DNA of 64,000 nt, from positions 4,084,001-4,148,000 of the forward strand of contig NZ_CP071839.1 of assembly GCF_017526105.1 (NCBI RefSeq), in the 5' to 3' direction. Position 1 is the first letter of the stretch. Every line of letters starts with the position of its first letter. A model generated the notes under the pieces. It was given only the letters and a program-made list of their open reading frames with translations, was not told the DNA's origin and searched no databases. Positions 52,685 through 61,070 of this stretch are shown piece by piece. The stretch comes from Streptomyces cyanogenus. Its GTDB lineage: Bacteria > Actinomycetota > Actinomycetes > Streptomycetales > Streptomycetaceae. The translations under genes were made by a program, and so were the position numbers.

Positions 52685-53020
52685 TCAGTTGGTAGATCGA
52701 GGACCGGAGTCCGATGCGAGGGCGGCCAGCCGCCGCAGGCGTCGGAAGTACCGAAGTTCTTCCGCTTCGGTCGTCGAGGCCAGGACCTGGTCCAGGTCTG
52801 CGACGCAATCGCGCAGGATCCGGTTTCGCTCCGCGTCGAGGCACCCACCCTTGTTCTGCCGGGCGGACACGCATCCGGCGACGGTCGCGTCGAGCAGCAC
52901 GATGTCGATGCCGCCCGGCTCCGCTCCACGCAGTCTGGCGGGGAAGGGCGCGTCCAGATGTTCCTGCCACAGACACGCGATGGTGGCTCCATGCTCACTC
53001 GTTCTGCTCACACGGCTCAT
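52685..53020 (-). CDS. Hypothetical protein, 111 aa
   Basis: A short soluble protein beginning MSRVSRTSEHGATIACLWQEHLDAP, with several cysteines (IACLW, AGCVSARQNKGGCLD, LRDCVADLDQVL) and helical character. No family was recognised. The ATG at 53020 has AGGAAG very close upstream. The gene is on the minus strand behind site C and could be an island passenger. Codon bias is acceptable, but the assignment is weaker than for neighbours. Confidence 0.55.
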   Translation of the reverse strand: MSRVSRTSEHGATIACLWQEHLDAPFPARLRGAEPGGIDIVLLDATVAGCVSARQNKGGCLDAERNRILRDCVADLDQVLASTTEAEELRYFRRLRRLAALASDSGPRSTN

Positions 53021-53077
53021 CTTCCTGCAGGGGCCCGGCTTGGGCGTCGCTGATCTGCAGAGGCGGTCGCTCGGCAA

Positions 53078-53215
53078 CCAAAGACGACCGATGACGACCA
53101 CCGCGCACGAGCCCACCATTTCTGAGCAGCGAAAACGCAGGTCACCAAGATCCCGGCAAGACCCAGGGCCGACTCGCTTCGATCAGGCTCCTTGCCTATG
53201 GGTTTCTCGCAGTCA
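53078..53215. repeat. Degenerate third attachment-like site (site C)
   Basis: The left part matches the left flank of site B (ACGACCACCGCGCACGAGCC..., TCACCAAGATCCCGGCAAG, ACCCAGGG). It is followed by a worn version of the 90-bp core in which GATCA, CCTTGCCT, GGTTTCTC and CAGGG-GCT are still aligned with site A. The terminator stem is partly lost. The stop-proximal QGKKK coding sequence has decayed. Confidence 0.75.
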
Positions 53216-53229
53216 GGGAGCTCCATTGG

Positions 53230-53326
53230 CTACCGTCCGGCGACGATCCCCTCGACCGCACCGAGGACCAGGTGCCACGGATATTCGTCCGGGTTGGTTA
53301 CCCCGTCCCGGCTGGTTCGGGACAAA
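53230..53326 (-). pseudogene. Fragment of flavoprotein 3' end
   Basis: About 100 bp on the minus strand correspond to the last about 30 codons of the flavoprotein at 41813-42364: FVPNQPG, then an internal five-base insertion that breaks the frame, then EYPWHLVLGAVEGIVAGR and a TAG stop. Both copies sit immediately to the right of a gpmA-terminator-type site, so an att site plus flavoprotein end was duplicated as a block. No intact product is expected. Confidence 0.85.
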
Positions 53327-53362
53327 ACCCAACCACCTGGTCGACGTCACCGCAGATCACTC

Positions 53363-53905
53363 TCAGCCCGTCTCGTCCTGCTGCTGCCAGACGCGGGGCC
53401 AGTTGCCGGACGGTGGGGGAGGCCCCGAGATGCCCAGGTCACGGCGTGCGAGAGCGTAGAAGTCGTCACGTGCTCGGCTCATCTGCCGAACCGCTCTCTC
53501 CCAACCGGCAAGGTCGTCCTTCAGGCCTCGAGCATAGAGTTCGACGTTCCACACGGCCTCGTGCCACTTGCGAGCCGCCCCTATGGTCTCGGCATCCCCG
53601 ACGAGCAGGACGGATTCCCACTCGGCTGCACGCCGCGCCTCGGCCTCGGCGAGCTGGGTGAGGCCCTGTTCCGGATCCAGCGGGTCCACAGCGTGCTGGA
53701 ATCCCCTTGCTGCCCCTAAGCGCTGCGCAATGTTGATCTGATGCTTCAAGGCGTTTGCATAGGATGTGTAGGTGTCCAGCCTCTTCTGATCCCAGCGTTC
53801 GGTTCTGGCCCGTCGCCACCGGTTCCGTTCCGTGAGGCTGGCCGCCACGTAGGAGCCGACGGCTCCTACGACAACGCCGACCAAGGCAGGCAACTGCTCC
53901 CACAA
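53363..53905 (-). CDS. Small membrane-anchored hypothetical protein
   Basis: A 180-residue protein starting at a TTG (MWEQLPALVGVVVGAVGSYVAAS) with one N-terminal transmembrane helix. A basic stretch (TERNRWRRARTERWDQKRL) and a long helical cytoplasmic part follow (EARRAAEWESVLLVGDAETIGAARKWHEAVWNVELYARGL). AGGGGGA lies six bases before the TTG at 53905, in the same ATCCCCCTAT context as the 52524 start. I do not recognise a family; similar single-helix plus coiled-coil proteins are frequent in Streptomyces accessory regions. It is probably the last gene of the island. Confidence 0.7.
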   Translation of the reverse strand: MWEQLPALVGVVVGAVGSYVAASLTERNRWRRARTERWDQKRLDTYTSYANALKHQINIAQRLGAARGFQHAVDPLDPEQGLTQLAEAEARRAAEWESVLLVGDAETIGAARKWHEAVWNVELYARGLKDDLAGWERAVRQMSRARDDFYALARRDLGISGPPPPSGNWPRVWQQQDETG

Positions 53906-54072
53906 GGCCGATCCCCCTATGAGTGACGCAGACGGTCGGAGACACAGTGCCGTACTGAGCGGCTTCGGGGTAGGTGGCACGTCCCCCTGAGGAAGCCATA
54001 CGGCGAGGCCGGCAGGTTGGTCCACGGGGAACTGGGCGCGCGCCGGCAGGAAGCGGGAGCGTGTGGCTCCGG

Positions 54073-54954
54073 TCAGGATCCGGCGGGTGGGAGGGGGAGG
54101 GTGGCGAGTTCGCTCAGGAGTCGGGCCGCCGGGGCCGGGGCGACCAGCCACTTCAGGTGGCTGCTGGTGAGGGTGCGGACGTCGTAGGGGTTCTGCGGTG
54201 TCAGCGCGTTTCCCTCGCGGATCATCCGGTCCTGCATGGCGAGCGGCACGCTGGTGTCCTCGGTCAGCCGGACGTACGTCTTGGGGATCCGCCCCCAGGT
54301 GCCGGCCTGCGCCCGGTCTTCGGACGTGCCGGCGTCGAGGTTCTCGTCGGGCTGGAGCGTGTTGAGGAAGACCATGAACTCCTCGTCCGTACCGTCGGCG
54401 AGGAAGGCCGCCTTGAAAGCCGCGAGGACGGCGGGCGCGGCGGTGCGGAAGTTGGCGCGCAGCAGCCCGAGTTCGGCCGGGTTACCGACCATGGCCGAGG
54501 CCAGCCCCGTGGTGTCGACCGTGGCCATCTCGGGTTCGGCGTAGTAGGCGCTGACGTCGAGGTCGACGGGGCACCAGGCGGAGACGTAGACGATGCGGTC
54601 GATCAGGTCGGGCCGCCGGTTGGCCGCGGCGGTGGCCGTCACGCCGCCGCGGCTGTGCGAGACGAGGATGACGGGCCCGTTCCGCTTGGCCCGTTCCAGT
54701 ATCCCGATGAGGTGCGCGGCGTTGTCGGCGAGGGTTACTCCCTTGATCGCCCCGGGCGTGGTGGCGAGCGCCTCGAGGTCCTGCGGCGCCTGGTAGGCCC
54801 GCGGGTACGTCGCGGCGAATCCGTGCCCCGGAAGGTCGACGGCGACGGAGCGGTGTCCGAGGAGGCCGAGTTCGGCCTGGAGCGGCGCGAAGCAGAAGGA
54901 GTTCGCGAAAGCTCCGTGAACCAGTACGAACGTCGGTTGCATCTGTCTGCTCAC
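54073..54954 (-). CDS. Alpha/beta-fold hydrolase (EstC/hydroxynitrile-lyase-like)
   Basis: A 293-residue hydrolase. The oxyanion-hole region is PTFVLVHGAFANSFCFAPL. The nucleophile elbow is SHSRGG, where the first Gly of the usual GxSxG is Ser. A late His in SSHLKWLVAPAPA completes the triad. The shape matches small-ester hydrolases and hydroxynitrile lyases. Substrate is unknown. GTG 54954 (MSRQMQPTFVL) or the ATG four codons later could be the start; neither has a strong ribosome site. It marks return to ordinary high-G+C chromosome. Confidence 0.85.
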   Translation of the reverse strand: MSRQMQPTFVLVHGAFANSFCFAPLQAELGLLGHRSVAVDLPGHGFAATYPRAYQAPQDLEALATTPGAIKGVTLADNAAHLIGILERAKRNGPVILVSHSRGGVTATAAANRRPDLIDRIVYVSAWCPVDLDVSAYYAEPEMATVDTTGLASAMVGNPAELGLLRANFRTAAPAVLAAFKAAFLADGTDEEFMVFLNTLQPDENLDAGTSEDRAQAGTWGRIPKTYVRLTEDTSVPLAMQDRMIREGNALTPQNPYDVRTLTSSHLKWLVAPAPAARLLSELATLPLPPAGS

Positions 54955-55260
54955 TTTCTGGCCTCTGCGGCCTTGGCGGCACGCGCACCGCTCGTTCCGG
55001 CACCGCGAACACCTCACGGCCGGGGCACGAGTTGTCGTCCCGCGACGCGCCGTCCCGCCATGGAGGCGTCCTCGTGCGGGACGAGCGGCGGCGGTCAAAC
55101 GCCGGTCGGCGAGGGCGAATCAGTGAACAGCCGTCCGCCGTCGGAGGGTTCACAGTAGTCAGTGAGAGATCATCGCACTACTCGTACGAGCCGTTCCGCT
55201 TGTGCACGTCACCGCCGCCTCGGCTCGGCCGTCCGACCCGACATGGGCCCTCCGGCCGTG
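54955..55260. other. 306-base intergenic region
   Basis: No gene was found. It contains an interrupted inverted repeat AGTAGT...ACTACT (55154-55159 with 55177-55182) and a ten-base palindrome CTCGTACGAG (55181-55190). These lie about 200 bases upstream of the hydrolase start, possibly operator elements. Confidence 0.45.
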
Positions 55261-56043
55261 CTAGCCCTCCGGATCCCAGGCCTGGAGCCGGTCGAAGAGG
55301 GCTCGGTCGCCGGTGAGGGTGAGGGAGTCCAGCGGGATGCGGCCGTGCAGGGCGAGGACCAGGTCGCGGGCCGTGGCGCGCGCGGAGGCGGTGGCCGCGT
55401 CCGGGTCGTCCACGGCAGCGGGGGCGGACGGGGTGAGACGGGTGCTGCGGGCGCCGTCGGCGGTGAGCGTGAGGCGCCACGAGCGGCCCTCGGTGGCGTG
55501 GAAGTCGACGGCGGCGGGCTTGTGCGGCCAGAAGCCCTTCCACGCGCAGCTGGTGGACAGGAACTCCTCGACACCGTCGAGTGCCACCTCGTCCGGCAGC
55601 GGCTGCGGGGCGCCCAGGGTGGTCTGGGCGTCGTAGGTGTGCACCGCGGCCTCATGGACCTGGTGCCGGGCGACGGCGCCGGAGGTCTGCGGGGACTCCG
55701 ACGGCCCCCACCACGTCCAGCAACCGCGGTCCGGGCCGGCCTCCCGCAGCGCGCTCAGCAGGCGCTTGGCCGACTCGGCCGACCAGGCCAGCAGGGCCTC
55801 GCGCTCCCGGGGCGTTTCCGGAGGCGTTTTCGGCAGGCGAGTGCCGGCGGGCCCCGCGGCGACGGTGGCGGCCCAGTAGCGCTGTCCCCCGCCCAGGTGC
55901 CGCACCAGATCGAACAGCGTCCACTCGGGGCAGGTCGGCACCTGCTCGTCGAGGCTGGACGCGGAGGCGACCGCGGCACGGAAGGCGGTCGACCGTTCGT
56001 CGATCAGCCGCAGGAGAACGGGGAGCTCCGGAGTCTTTTCCAC
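55261..56043 (-). CDS. Maleylpyruvate isomerase family mycothiol-dependent enzyme
   Basis: A 260-residue DinB-like four-helix protein of the MDMPI type. The metal ligands appear in LFDLVRHLGGGQRYWA (His) and RHQVHEAAVHTYDAQ (Glu and His). A C-terminal beta domain follows at about 175-255. These enzymes use mycothiol as cofactor for isomerisation or thiol transfer reactions. The window also carries mshA for mycothiol synthesis, so the cofactor is available. Substrate is unknown; the annotation is family level. The start is at ATG 56043. Confidence 0.85.
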   Translation of the reverse strand: MEKTPELPVLLRLIDERSTAFRAAVASASSLDEQVPTCPEWTLFDLVRHLGGGQRYWAATVAAGPAGTRLPKTPPETPREREALLAWSAESAKRLLSALREAGPDRGCWTWWGPSESPQTSGAVARHQVHEAAVHTYDAQTTLGAPQPLPDEVALDGVEEFLSTSCAWKGFWPHKPAAVDFHATEGRSWRLTLTADGARSTRLTPSAPAAVDDPDAATASARATARDLVLALHGRIPLDSLTLTGDRALFDRLQAWDPEG

Positions 56044-56177
56044 GCCGGATGTCTATCAGCGGGCGCCGCCGCCCGGACAGCGGTTTTCCCGGGCGGCGGC
56101 ACCAAGCGCCCTCGGCGGTCCGCCCACGGCTGCGGACCGGCCGGCACCGGGACGGAAGGGTGCCGGTCCCGGAGCCG

Positions 56178-56552
56178 TCAGGTCAGGTCGGGTACGCAGC
56201 CGAACCAGTTCACCGTGTGGTCGTCCCGCGTGTAGCCCAGGCATCTGATGGTCTTGTCGTGCAGGGTGCTGGTGCCGTCGAGGTCCTCGCCCAGGTAGTC
56301 GTTCTTGTGGCGTGGCTGTACGAGGGTGTCGATGTCGATGACGTACCAGCGGTGGTCCTGGTCCGGGATGTCGCAGCCGCGCGCGGTGACGTTGCGGCTG
56401 GGTCCCTCGCTCCATATCGGGCGTTCGGCGCGTTCGCAGTGGGCTCTTTCGGACGCTGCGGCGGTGCCGGCGCCGGTGCCGAGCAGGGCGGTGGCGCCTG
56501 CGGCCAGCGCCGCGGCAGCGCCGAGCAGGCGGTACGAGGTGCGGTGCGTCAA
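56178..56552 (-). CDS. Small secreted protein, unknown function
   Basis: A 124-residue protein with a clear signal peptide (YRLLGAAAALAAGATALLGTGAGTAAA, cleavage near residue 33). The mature part has four cysteines (HCERAERP, RGCDIPDQ, IRCLGYT and FGCVPDLT) that could make two disulphides. The TTG at 56552 is chosen because AGGAGGATCC lies just upstream. There is no enzyme motif. A divergent CMD-family gene begins 234 bases to the right. Confidence 0.78.
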   Translation of the reverse strand: MTHRTSYRLLGAAAALAAGATALLGTGAGTAAASERAHCERAERPIWSEGPSRNVTARGCDIPDQDHRWYVIDIDTLVQPRHKNDYLGEDLDGTSTLHDKTIRCLGYTRDDHTVNWFGCVPDLT

Positions 56553-56786
56553 AGGATCCTCCTGGCGGCGCGGGTGACGAACGGGAGTCGTCCTGTTGCC
56601 TGATGTGATCGTCACACGGGGGCCGCGGTCCGTCCTGGCGGGCGGTGGGGCTGTCCCACGACCCGGTGACGGGGGTGGTGCCAATGCAGGAAGAGGGGTG
56701 AGCCAGGTCACATCTGTCCGTGTCACATCCTCGGCGGCCCGTCCGTCAGTGAGGTGTAAGCAGCCACAACCACCCAGGAGCCCACC

Positions 56787-57260
56787 ATGGACGCTCGGCT
56801 CAACCTTCACACCAACCCCTTCGCCGGCAAGCTGTTCAAGCACTTCAACGCGGCCGGGAAGGTGCTCGCGGAGTCCACGCTGCCCGCGGCCACGCAGGAG
56901 CTGGTGAAGCTCCGGGCCAGTCAGATCAACGGGTGCGGGTTCTGCACCGACATGCACACCAAGGACGCCCTGCACCACGGGGAGACGCAGACCCGGCTGA
57001 ACCTGGTCGCCGCCTGGCGGGAGGCCACCGTGTTCAGTGACGCCGAGCGGGCCGCGCTGGAGCTGACGGAGCAGGGGACCCGGATCGCCGACGCGGCCGG
57101 CGGGGTGCCGGACGAGGTCTGGGCGAACGCCGCCAAGCACTACGACGAGGACCAGCTCGCCGCCCTGGTCGCCCTCATCGCGCTGATCAACGCGTACAAC
57201 CGCGCGAACGTCATCGTCCAGCAGCCCGCCGGCGACTACGTGCCCGGCATGTTCGGCTGA
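56787..57260 (+). CDS. Carboxymuconolactone decarboxylase / AhpD-like protein
   Basis: A 157-residue all-helical protein with the redox motif C50-G-F-C53 and H57 (NGCGFCTDMHTKDA), the AhpD-type catalytic arrangement. It probably acts in peroxide or thiol-linked redox rather than true aromatic decarboxylation. In other actinobacteria such genes accompany ECF41 sigma factors; here the ECF41-like gene is about 49 kb away, so no operon link. CCCAGGAGCCC lies a few bases before the ATG. It is followed by a convergent DUF2000 gene. Confidence 0.9.
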   Translation: MDARLNLHTNPFAGKLFKHFNAAGKVLAESTLPAATQELVKLRASQINGCGFCTDMHTKDALHHGETQTRLNLVAAWREATVFSDAERAALELTEQGTRIADAAGGVPDEVWANAAKHYDEDQLAALVALIALINAYNRANVIVQQPAGDYVPGMFG

Positions 57261-57298
57261 GGCTCACCGGTCCAACCCACCGGGTCACCGGTCCACCG

Positions 57299-57766
57299 TC
57301 ACGGGTGCATCCGCGCCCCCTTCAGCACCTTGTCCACGCCGTTCCGGGGGCCGTACACCGCCAGGCCCACCAGGTCCAGGCCGGCCGTCGGGACGGCGCG
57401 GACGGCCGCGCGGTTGTCGCGGTCGTGACCCGTGGCGAACAGGTCCGCCGTGAACACCGCGCGCGGCAGGACGCGGGCCAGTGCCCTGCCGTGGGCCGCC
57501 CTCAGGGTCTCCTTCGTGCCCTCGAAGACCAGTACCGGCTGGCGGAACATGGGCAGGTACGGCACTCCGTCCGCGTCCTCGTACGGGGCGCCGATCACCT
57601 CGGGGGCCGTGGTGCCCAGGCCGCTGACCAGGAACGCGGTCACGTTCAGCCGCTGCCAGGGCTCCAGGTCCTCGCGCAGCAGGACGGCGATCTTCGTGTC
57701 GAAGCGGGCGGGGGCGGCACCCGGGCCGGCGCTCGGCTCGGTGGTCGGTTCGGCGTTCGTGTTCAT
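57299..57766 (-). CDS. DUF2000 family protein
   Basis: A 155-residue protein. The N-terminus has a 20-residue disordered lead (MNTNAEPTTEPSAGPGAAPA). The DUF2000 fold shows FDTKIAVLLREDLEPWQRLNVTAFLVSGLG, YLPMFRQPVLVFEGT and FATGHDRDNRAAVRA. Members are small cytosolic proteins related to peptidyl-tRNA hydrolase-like folds; function is not established. The ATG at 57766 has GGAGAG ten bases upstream. It is divergent from the AraC regulator 50 bases away, so the regulator may control it. Confidence 0.85.
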   Translation of the reverse strand: MNTNAEPTTEPSAGPGAAPARFDTKIAVLLREDLEPWQRLNVTAFLVSGLGTTAPEVIGAPYEDADGVPYLPMFRQPVLVFEGTKETLRAAHGRALARVLPRAVFTADLFATGHDRDNRAAVRAVPTAGLDLVGLAVYGPRNGVDKVLKGARMHP

Positions 57767-57815
57767 GGAGTGAGACTCTCCGCTGGAGCACGGCCGCGTC
57801 TTGTACGTTCCTTGC

Positions 57816-58619
57816 ATGGCCGCCGGGCAGGAAGTCACCGCGTGGCGTCCCCGGGTCCCGGGCGTCACCGAGGTCTTCCACGCCCGCTTCACCGAGTACG
57901 CCTATCCGATGCACGTCCACGACGCCTGGACGCTGCTGATCGTGGACGATGGGGCCGTACGGTACGACCTCGACCGGCACGAGCACGGCACCCCGCACGA
58001 CACCGTGTCGCTGCTGCCGCCGCACGTGCCGCACAACGGGTCGCCGGCCACGCCGGGGGGCTTCCGGAAGCGGGTGGTCTACCTGGACGGCAGCCGGCTC
58101 GGGGAGGAGTTCATCGGGCCGGCCGTGGACTCCCCCGATCTGCGGGACCCCGTACTCCGGCGGCGCGTCGGGCAGTTGCACTCCGCCCTCGCCCGGCCCG
58201 GCGACGAACTGGAGGCGGAGAGCAGGCTGACCCTCGTCGCGGAGCGGCTGCGGGACCACCTGCGCCGGCGGCCCCGGCAGCGACGGCTCGTGGATCCCGT
58301 ACTCGCCGGTGAGCTACGGGAGTTGCTGGACGCGCGGGTCGTCGAGGGGATCTCGCTGGAGGAGGCGGGCCGGCTGCTGCACGCCCACCCGGCGCATCTC
58401 GTCCGGGCGTTCAGCGGCGCGTACGGCATCGCCCCGCACCAGTACCTGATGTCCCGGCGGGTCGGGCGGGCCCGGCGGCTGCTGCTCGACGGGCTCCCGC
58501 CGGGCGAAGCGGCCCCGGCGGCCGGGTTCTACGACCAGGCTCATCTCACCCGGCACTTCAAGAAGTTGGTCGGGGTGACGCCGGGGCGCTATCGGGGCGG
58601 TACGCGCCGGGCCTCGTAG
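57816..58619 (+). CDS. AraC-family transcription regulator
   Basis: A 267-residue regulator. The N-terminal cupin-type arabinose-binding-like domain includes the metal/ligand face YAYPMHVHDAWTLLIVDDG and LLPPHVPHNG. Two helix-turn-helix motifs lie near the C-terminus (SLEEAGRLLHAHPAHLVRAFS and PPGEAAPAAGFYDQAHLTRHFKK), ending VTPGRYRGG. The small inducer is unknown. The start is at ATG 57816 (MAAGQEVTAW); a TTG 15 bases upstream is possible. It is divergent from the DUF2000 gene and followed by a membrane-anchored protein gene. Confidence 0.88.
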   Translation: MAAGQEVTAWRPRVPGVTEVFHARFTEYAYPMHVHDAWTLLIVDDGAVRYDLDRHEHGTPHDTVSLLPPHVPHNGSPATPGGFRKRVVYLDGSRLGEEFIGPAVDSPDLRDPVLRRRVGQLHSALARPGDELEAESRLTLVAERLRDHLRRRPRQRRLVDPVLAGELRELLDARVVEGISLEEAGRLLHAHPAHLVRAFSGAYGIAPHQYLMSRRVGRARRLLLDGLPPGEAAPAAGFYDQAHLTRHFKKLVGVTPGRYRGGTRRAS

Positions 58620-58677
58620 GGCAGGTCTCTCTGCGGAAGACCCCCGTCCGGTGATCACACCTGGTTAACCTCACCCC

Positions 58678-59220
58678 ATGGATGACACAGAGAAGGCACA
58701 GGAACCCCAGACTCCGCGCGATGCATCCAGCAAGACCTCTTCCCTGCCGCTCCGGCGCCTGTCGGTCGCGGTCGTGGGTGCGGCGGTCGTCGTCGCCCTC
58801 GGCGTCGGCGTGGCCCTGGCGGCTCCCTCGGACGGCTCCCGCCCCGGGCGGGGCGTGACCAGCACCGAGCCAACCGGGGACTCGTCCGGCGGCGACGTCG
58901 CCGGCTCGGGCAGCACCGGCGGGCTCTCCGACGGTGGCACCACCGACGGCGGCAGCACCGCCGGCAGCACCTCCGACGGCAGCGTCGCCGGTGCCGCGGA
59001 CGGCGGCAGCACGGCCGGCGGCGACGACGGCCAGCCGAGCCCGACCACGCCCCCGTCCTCCCCACCGGTGGACCTGCAGGAGCTCAACCGGCGCATCTCG
59101 GAACTCGACAAGAAGGTCGACAAGCTGCCGACCAAGAAGGAACTGGCCGACGCACTGCGGGCGTTCGCCGACCAACTGGACCACCGCGGCAGCGGAAGGC
59201 CGGAGCCGGACCCGTCCTGA
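58678..59220 (+). CDS. Membrane-anchored Gly/Ser/Thr-rich protein
   Basis: A 180-residue protein. A hydrophilic N-terminus is followed by one transmembrane helix (VAVVGAAVVVALGVGVALA, residues about 31-49). A low-complexity extracytoplasmic stretch of GGS/TDGG-type repeats spans about 60-120. A short C-terminal coiled coil follows (DLQELNRRISELDKKVDKLPTKKEL), likely for oligomerisation. There is no catalytic motif. The function is unknown; it resembles streptomycete envelope proteins. It is followed by a convergent YbjN-type gene. Confidence 0.78.
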   Translation: MDDTEKAQEPQTPRDASSKTSSLPLRRLSVAVVGAAVVVALGVGVALAAPSDGSRPGRGVTSTEPTGDSSGGDVAGSGSTGGLSDGGTTDGGSTAGSTSDGSVAGAADGGSTAGGDDGQPSPTTPPSSPPVDLQELNRRISELDKKVDKLPTKKELADALRAFADQLDHRGSGRPEPDPS

Positions 59221-59239
59221 ACCACCGCTCGGCCGGGCG

Positions 59240-59740
59240 TCAGTCCGCCGGGCGGTCGATCAGGTGCCTGAACGCCTCCAGGTTCCGCGTGGACTCGCCG
59301 CGCGAGACCCGCCAGGCGTACTCCTTGCGGATGGAGGAGGCGAAGCCCAGCTCCAGCAGAGTGTTGAAAGCGCCGTCGGCCGCTTCCAGGACCTGGCCCA
59401 GGAGGCGGTCGACCTCCTCCGGGGTGACGGAGGCGAGGGGCAGCCGGGAGGTGACGTAGACGTCGCCGTGGCGGTCGACGGCGTAACTCACGCCGTACAG
59501 CTTGAGGTTGCGCTCCAGCAGCCAGCGGTGGACGCCGGTCTCGTTCTCGTCGGGGTGGCGGATGACGAAGGCGTTCAGCGACAGCGAGTGGCGGCCGACG
59601 AGGAAGGACACCGTGGTGGACAGCTTCTTGCTGCCGGGGAGCCTGACCACGTAGTTCCCGGGCTCGGGGTTCTCCCACTCCAGTTCCGCGTCCTTGAAGA
59701 CGCCCTCCAGGACCTGCCCGGCCTTCTCCACGTCACCCAT
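59240..59740 (-). CDS. YbjN-domain protein
   Basis: A 166-residue protein with a type III secretion chaperone-like YbjN fold: ELEWENPEPGNYVVRLPG, TVSFLVGRHSLSLNAFVIRHPDENE, VHRWLLERNLKLYGVSYAVD and GDVYVTSRLPLASVTPEEVDRLLGQVL. The role is not defined; relatives are thought to be regulatory or chaperone-like. The ATG at 59740 overlaps the mshA stop by eight bases, so the two are co-transcribed. This pairing with mshA is conserved in actinobacteria. Confidence 0.88.
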   Translation of the reverse strand: MGDVEKAGQVLEGVFKDAELEWENPEPGNYVVRLPGSKKLSTTVSFLVGRHSLSLNAFVIRHPDENETGVHRWLLERNLKLYGVSYAVDRHGDVYVTSRLPLASVTPEEVDRLLGQVLEAADGAFNTLLELGFASSIRKEYAWRVSRGESTRNLEAFRHLIDRPAD

Positions 59741-61070
59741 GGTGGGAGCGTACGCGACGGCGGTGGGACTGGGTCGCGGCCGTGTAGACGTCGGCGGTGG
59801 CGGCGGCGGCCGTGTCCCAGCCGAACGACCGGGCGTGCCGGGCCGCGGCCTCGCCCATGCGCGGGGCGAGGTCCGGCTGGTCGGCGAAACGGCGCAGCAC
59901 GCGCGCGTAGTCGGCCGGATCGTGGCCCTCGACGAGGAAGCCGGTCTCACCGTCGCGCACGGCCACCGGCAGACCGCCGACGGAGGCCGCGAGGACCGGG
60001 GTGCCGGCCGCCTGCGCCTCGACCGCGACCAGGCCGAAGGACTCGCTGTACGACGGCATGACCAGCACGGACGCGGCCCGGAACCAGTCCGCCAGCTGCT
60101 CCTGGCCGACCGGCGGGCGGAACCGTACGACGTCGGCGATGCCCAGCCGGGCCGCGAGCTTCTGCAGGCCCTCCGGCTTGGTGAGCCCGCTGCCGCTGGG
60201 GCCGCCGACGACCGGGACGAGGATGCGGGAGCGCAGGTCGGGGCGCTCGTCCAGCAGGACCGCCACGGCGCGCAGCAGGACGTCCGGCGCCTTCAGGGGC
60301 TGTATGCGGCCCGCGAAGAGCGGGATCAGGGCGTCCTGCGGGAGGCCGAGGCGGGCCCGGGCGGCGGCCCGGCCGTCGGCGGTGCGGAAGCGGTCGAGGT
60401 TGACGCCGGGGTGGACCACGGCGACCTTGGCGGGGTCGGCCGCGTAGTGCCGTACCAGCTCGTCGGCCTCCTCGGCGGTGTTGGCGATGAGCCGGTCGGC
60501 GGCGGCCACTATCTGGGTCTCGCCGATGACGCGGGCGGCGGGCTCGGGGGTGTCGCCGTCGGCCAGGTTGGCGTTCTTGACCTTGGCCATGGTGTGCATG
60601 GCGTGCACCAGGGGCACGCCCCAGCGCTGGGCGGCGAGCCAGCCGACGTGGCCGGAGAGCCAGTAGTGCGAGTGGACGAGGTCGTAGTGGCCGGGGCGGT
60701 GGCCGGCCCACGCCTGCATGACGCCGTGCGTGAAGGCGCACAGCTGGGCGGGGAGGTCCTCCTTGGCCAGGCCCTCGTAGGGGCCCGCGTCGACGTGCCG
60801 GACGAGGACGCCGGGGGCCAGCTCGACCGAGGGGGGAAGGCCGCCGGCCGTGGCCCGGGTGAAGATCTCGACCTCGATGTTGATCGCGGCCAGCCGCTGG
60901 GCCAGCTCCACGATGTAGACGTTCATGCCGCCGGCGTCGCCGGTGCCGGGCTGGTGGAGCGGGGAGGTGTGCACGGAGAGCATGGCCACCCGGCGGGGCC
61001 TGCGGTGCAGCCTGAGCCGCGCGCCGGCCGACGGGGAGCGTCGCCCGAGCCTGCTGACGTACTGGCTCAC
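59733..61070 (-). CDS. mshA: D-inositol-3-phosphate glycosyltransferase (mycothiol synthesis, first step)
   Basis: A 445-residue GT4/GT-B glycosyltransferase that transfers GlcNAc from UDP-GlcNAc to 1L-myo-inositol-1-phosphate. Seen are SVHTSPLHQPGTGDAGGMNVYIVELA at the acceptor site, HYWLSG, VVHPGVNLDRF, FAGRIQPLKAPDVLL, and the UDP-binding E-x7-E type SESFGLVAVEAQAAGTPVLA. The GTG at 61070 (MSQYVSRLGRR) follows GGAGGAACGCCAC. It provides mycothiol for enzymes such as the MDMPI-type protein at 55261. Confidence 0.95.
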   Translation of the reverse strand: MSQYVSRLGRRSPSAGARLRLHRRPRRVAMLSVHTSPLHQPGTGDAGGMNVYIVELAQRLAAINIEVEIFTRATAGGLPPSVELAPGVLVRHVDAGPYEGLAKEDLPAQLCAFTHGVMQAWAGHRPGHYDLVHSHYWLSGHVGWLAAQRWGVPLVHAMHTMAKVKNANLADGDTPEPAARVIGETQIVAAADRLIANTAEEADELVRHYAADPAKVAVVHPGVNLDRFRTADGRAAARARLGLPQDALIPLFAGRIQPLKAPDVLLRAVAVLLDERPDLRSRILVPVVGGPSGSGLTKPEGLQKLAARLGIADVVRFRPPVGQEQLADWFRAASVLVMPSYSESFGLVAVEAQAAGTPVLAASVGGLPVAVRDGETGFLVEGHDPADYARVLRRFADQPDLAPRMGEAAARHARSFGWDTAAAATADVYTAATQSHRRRVRSHHG

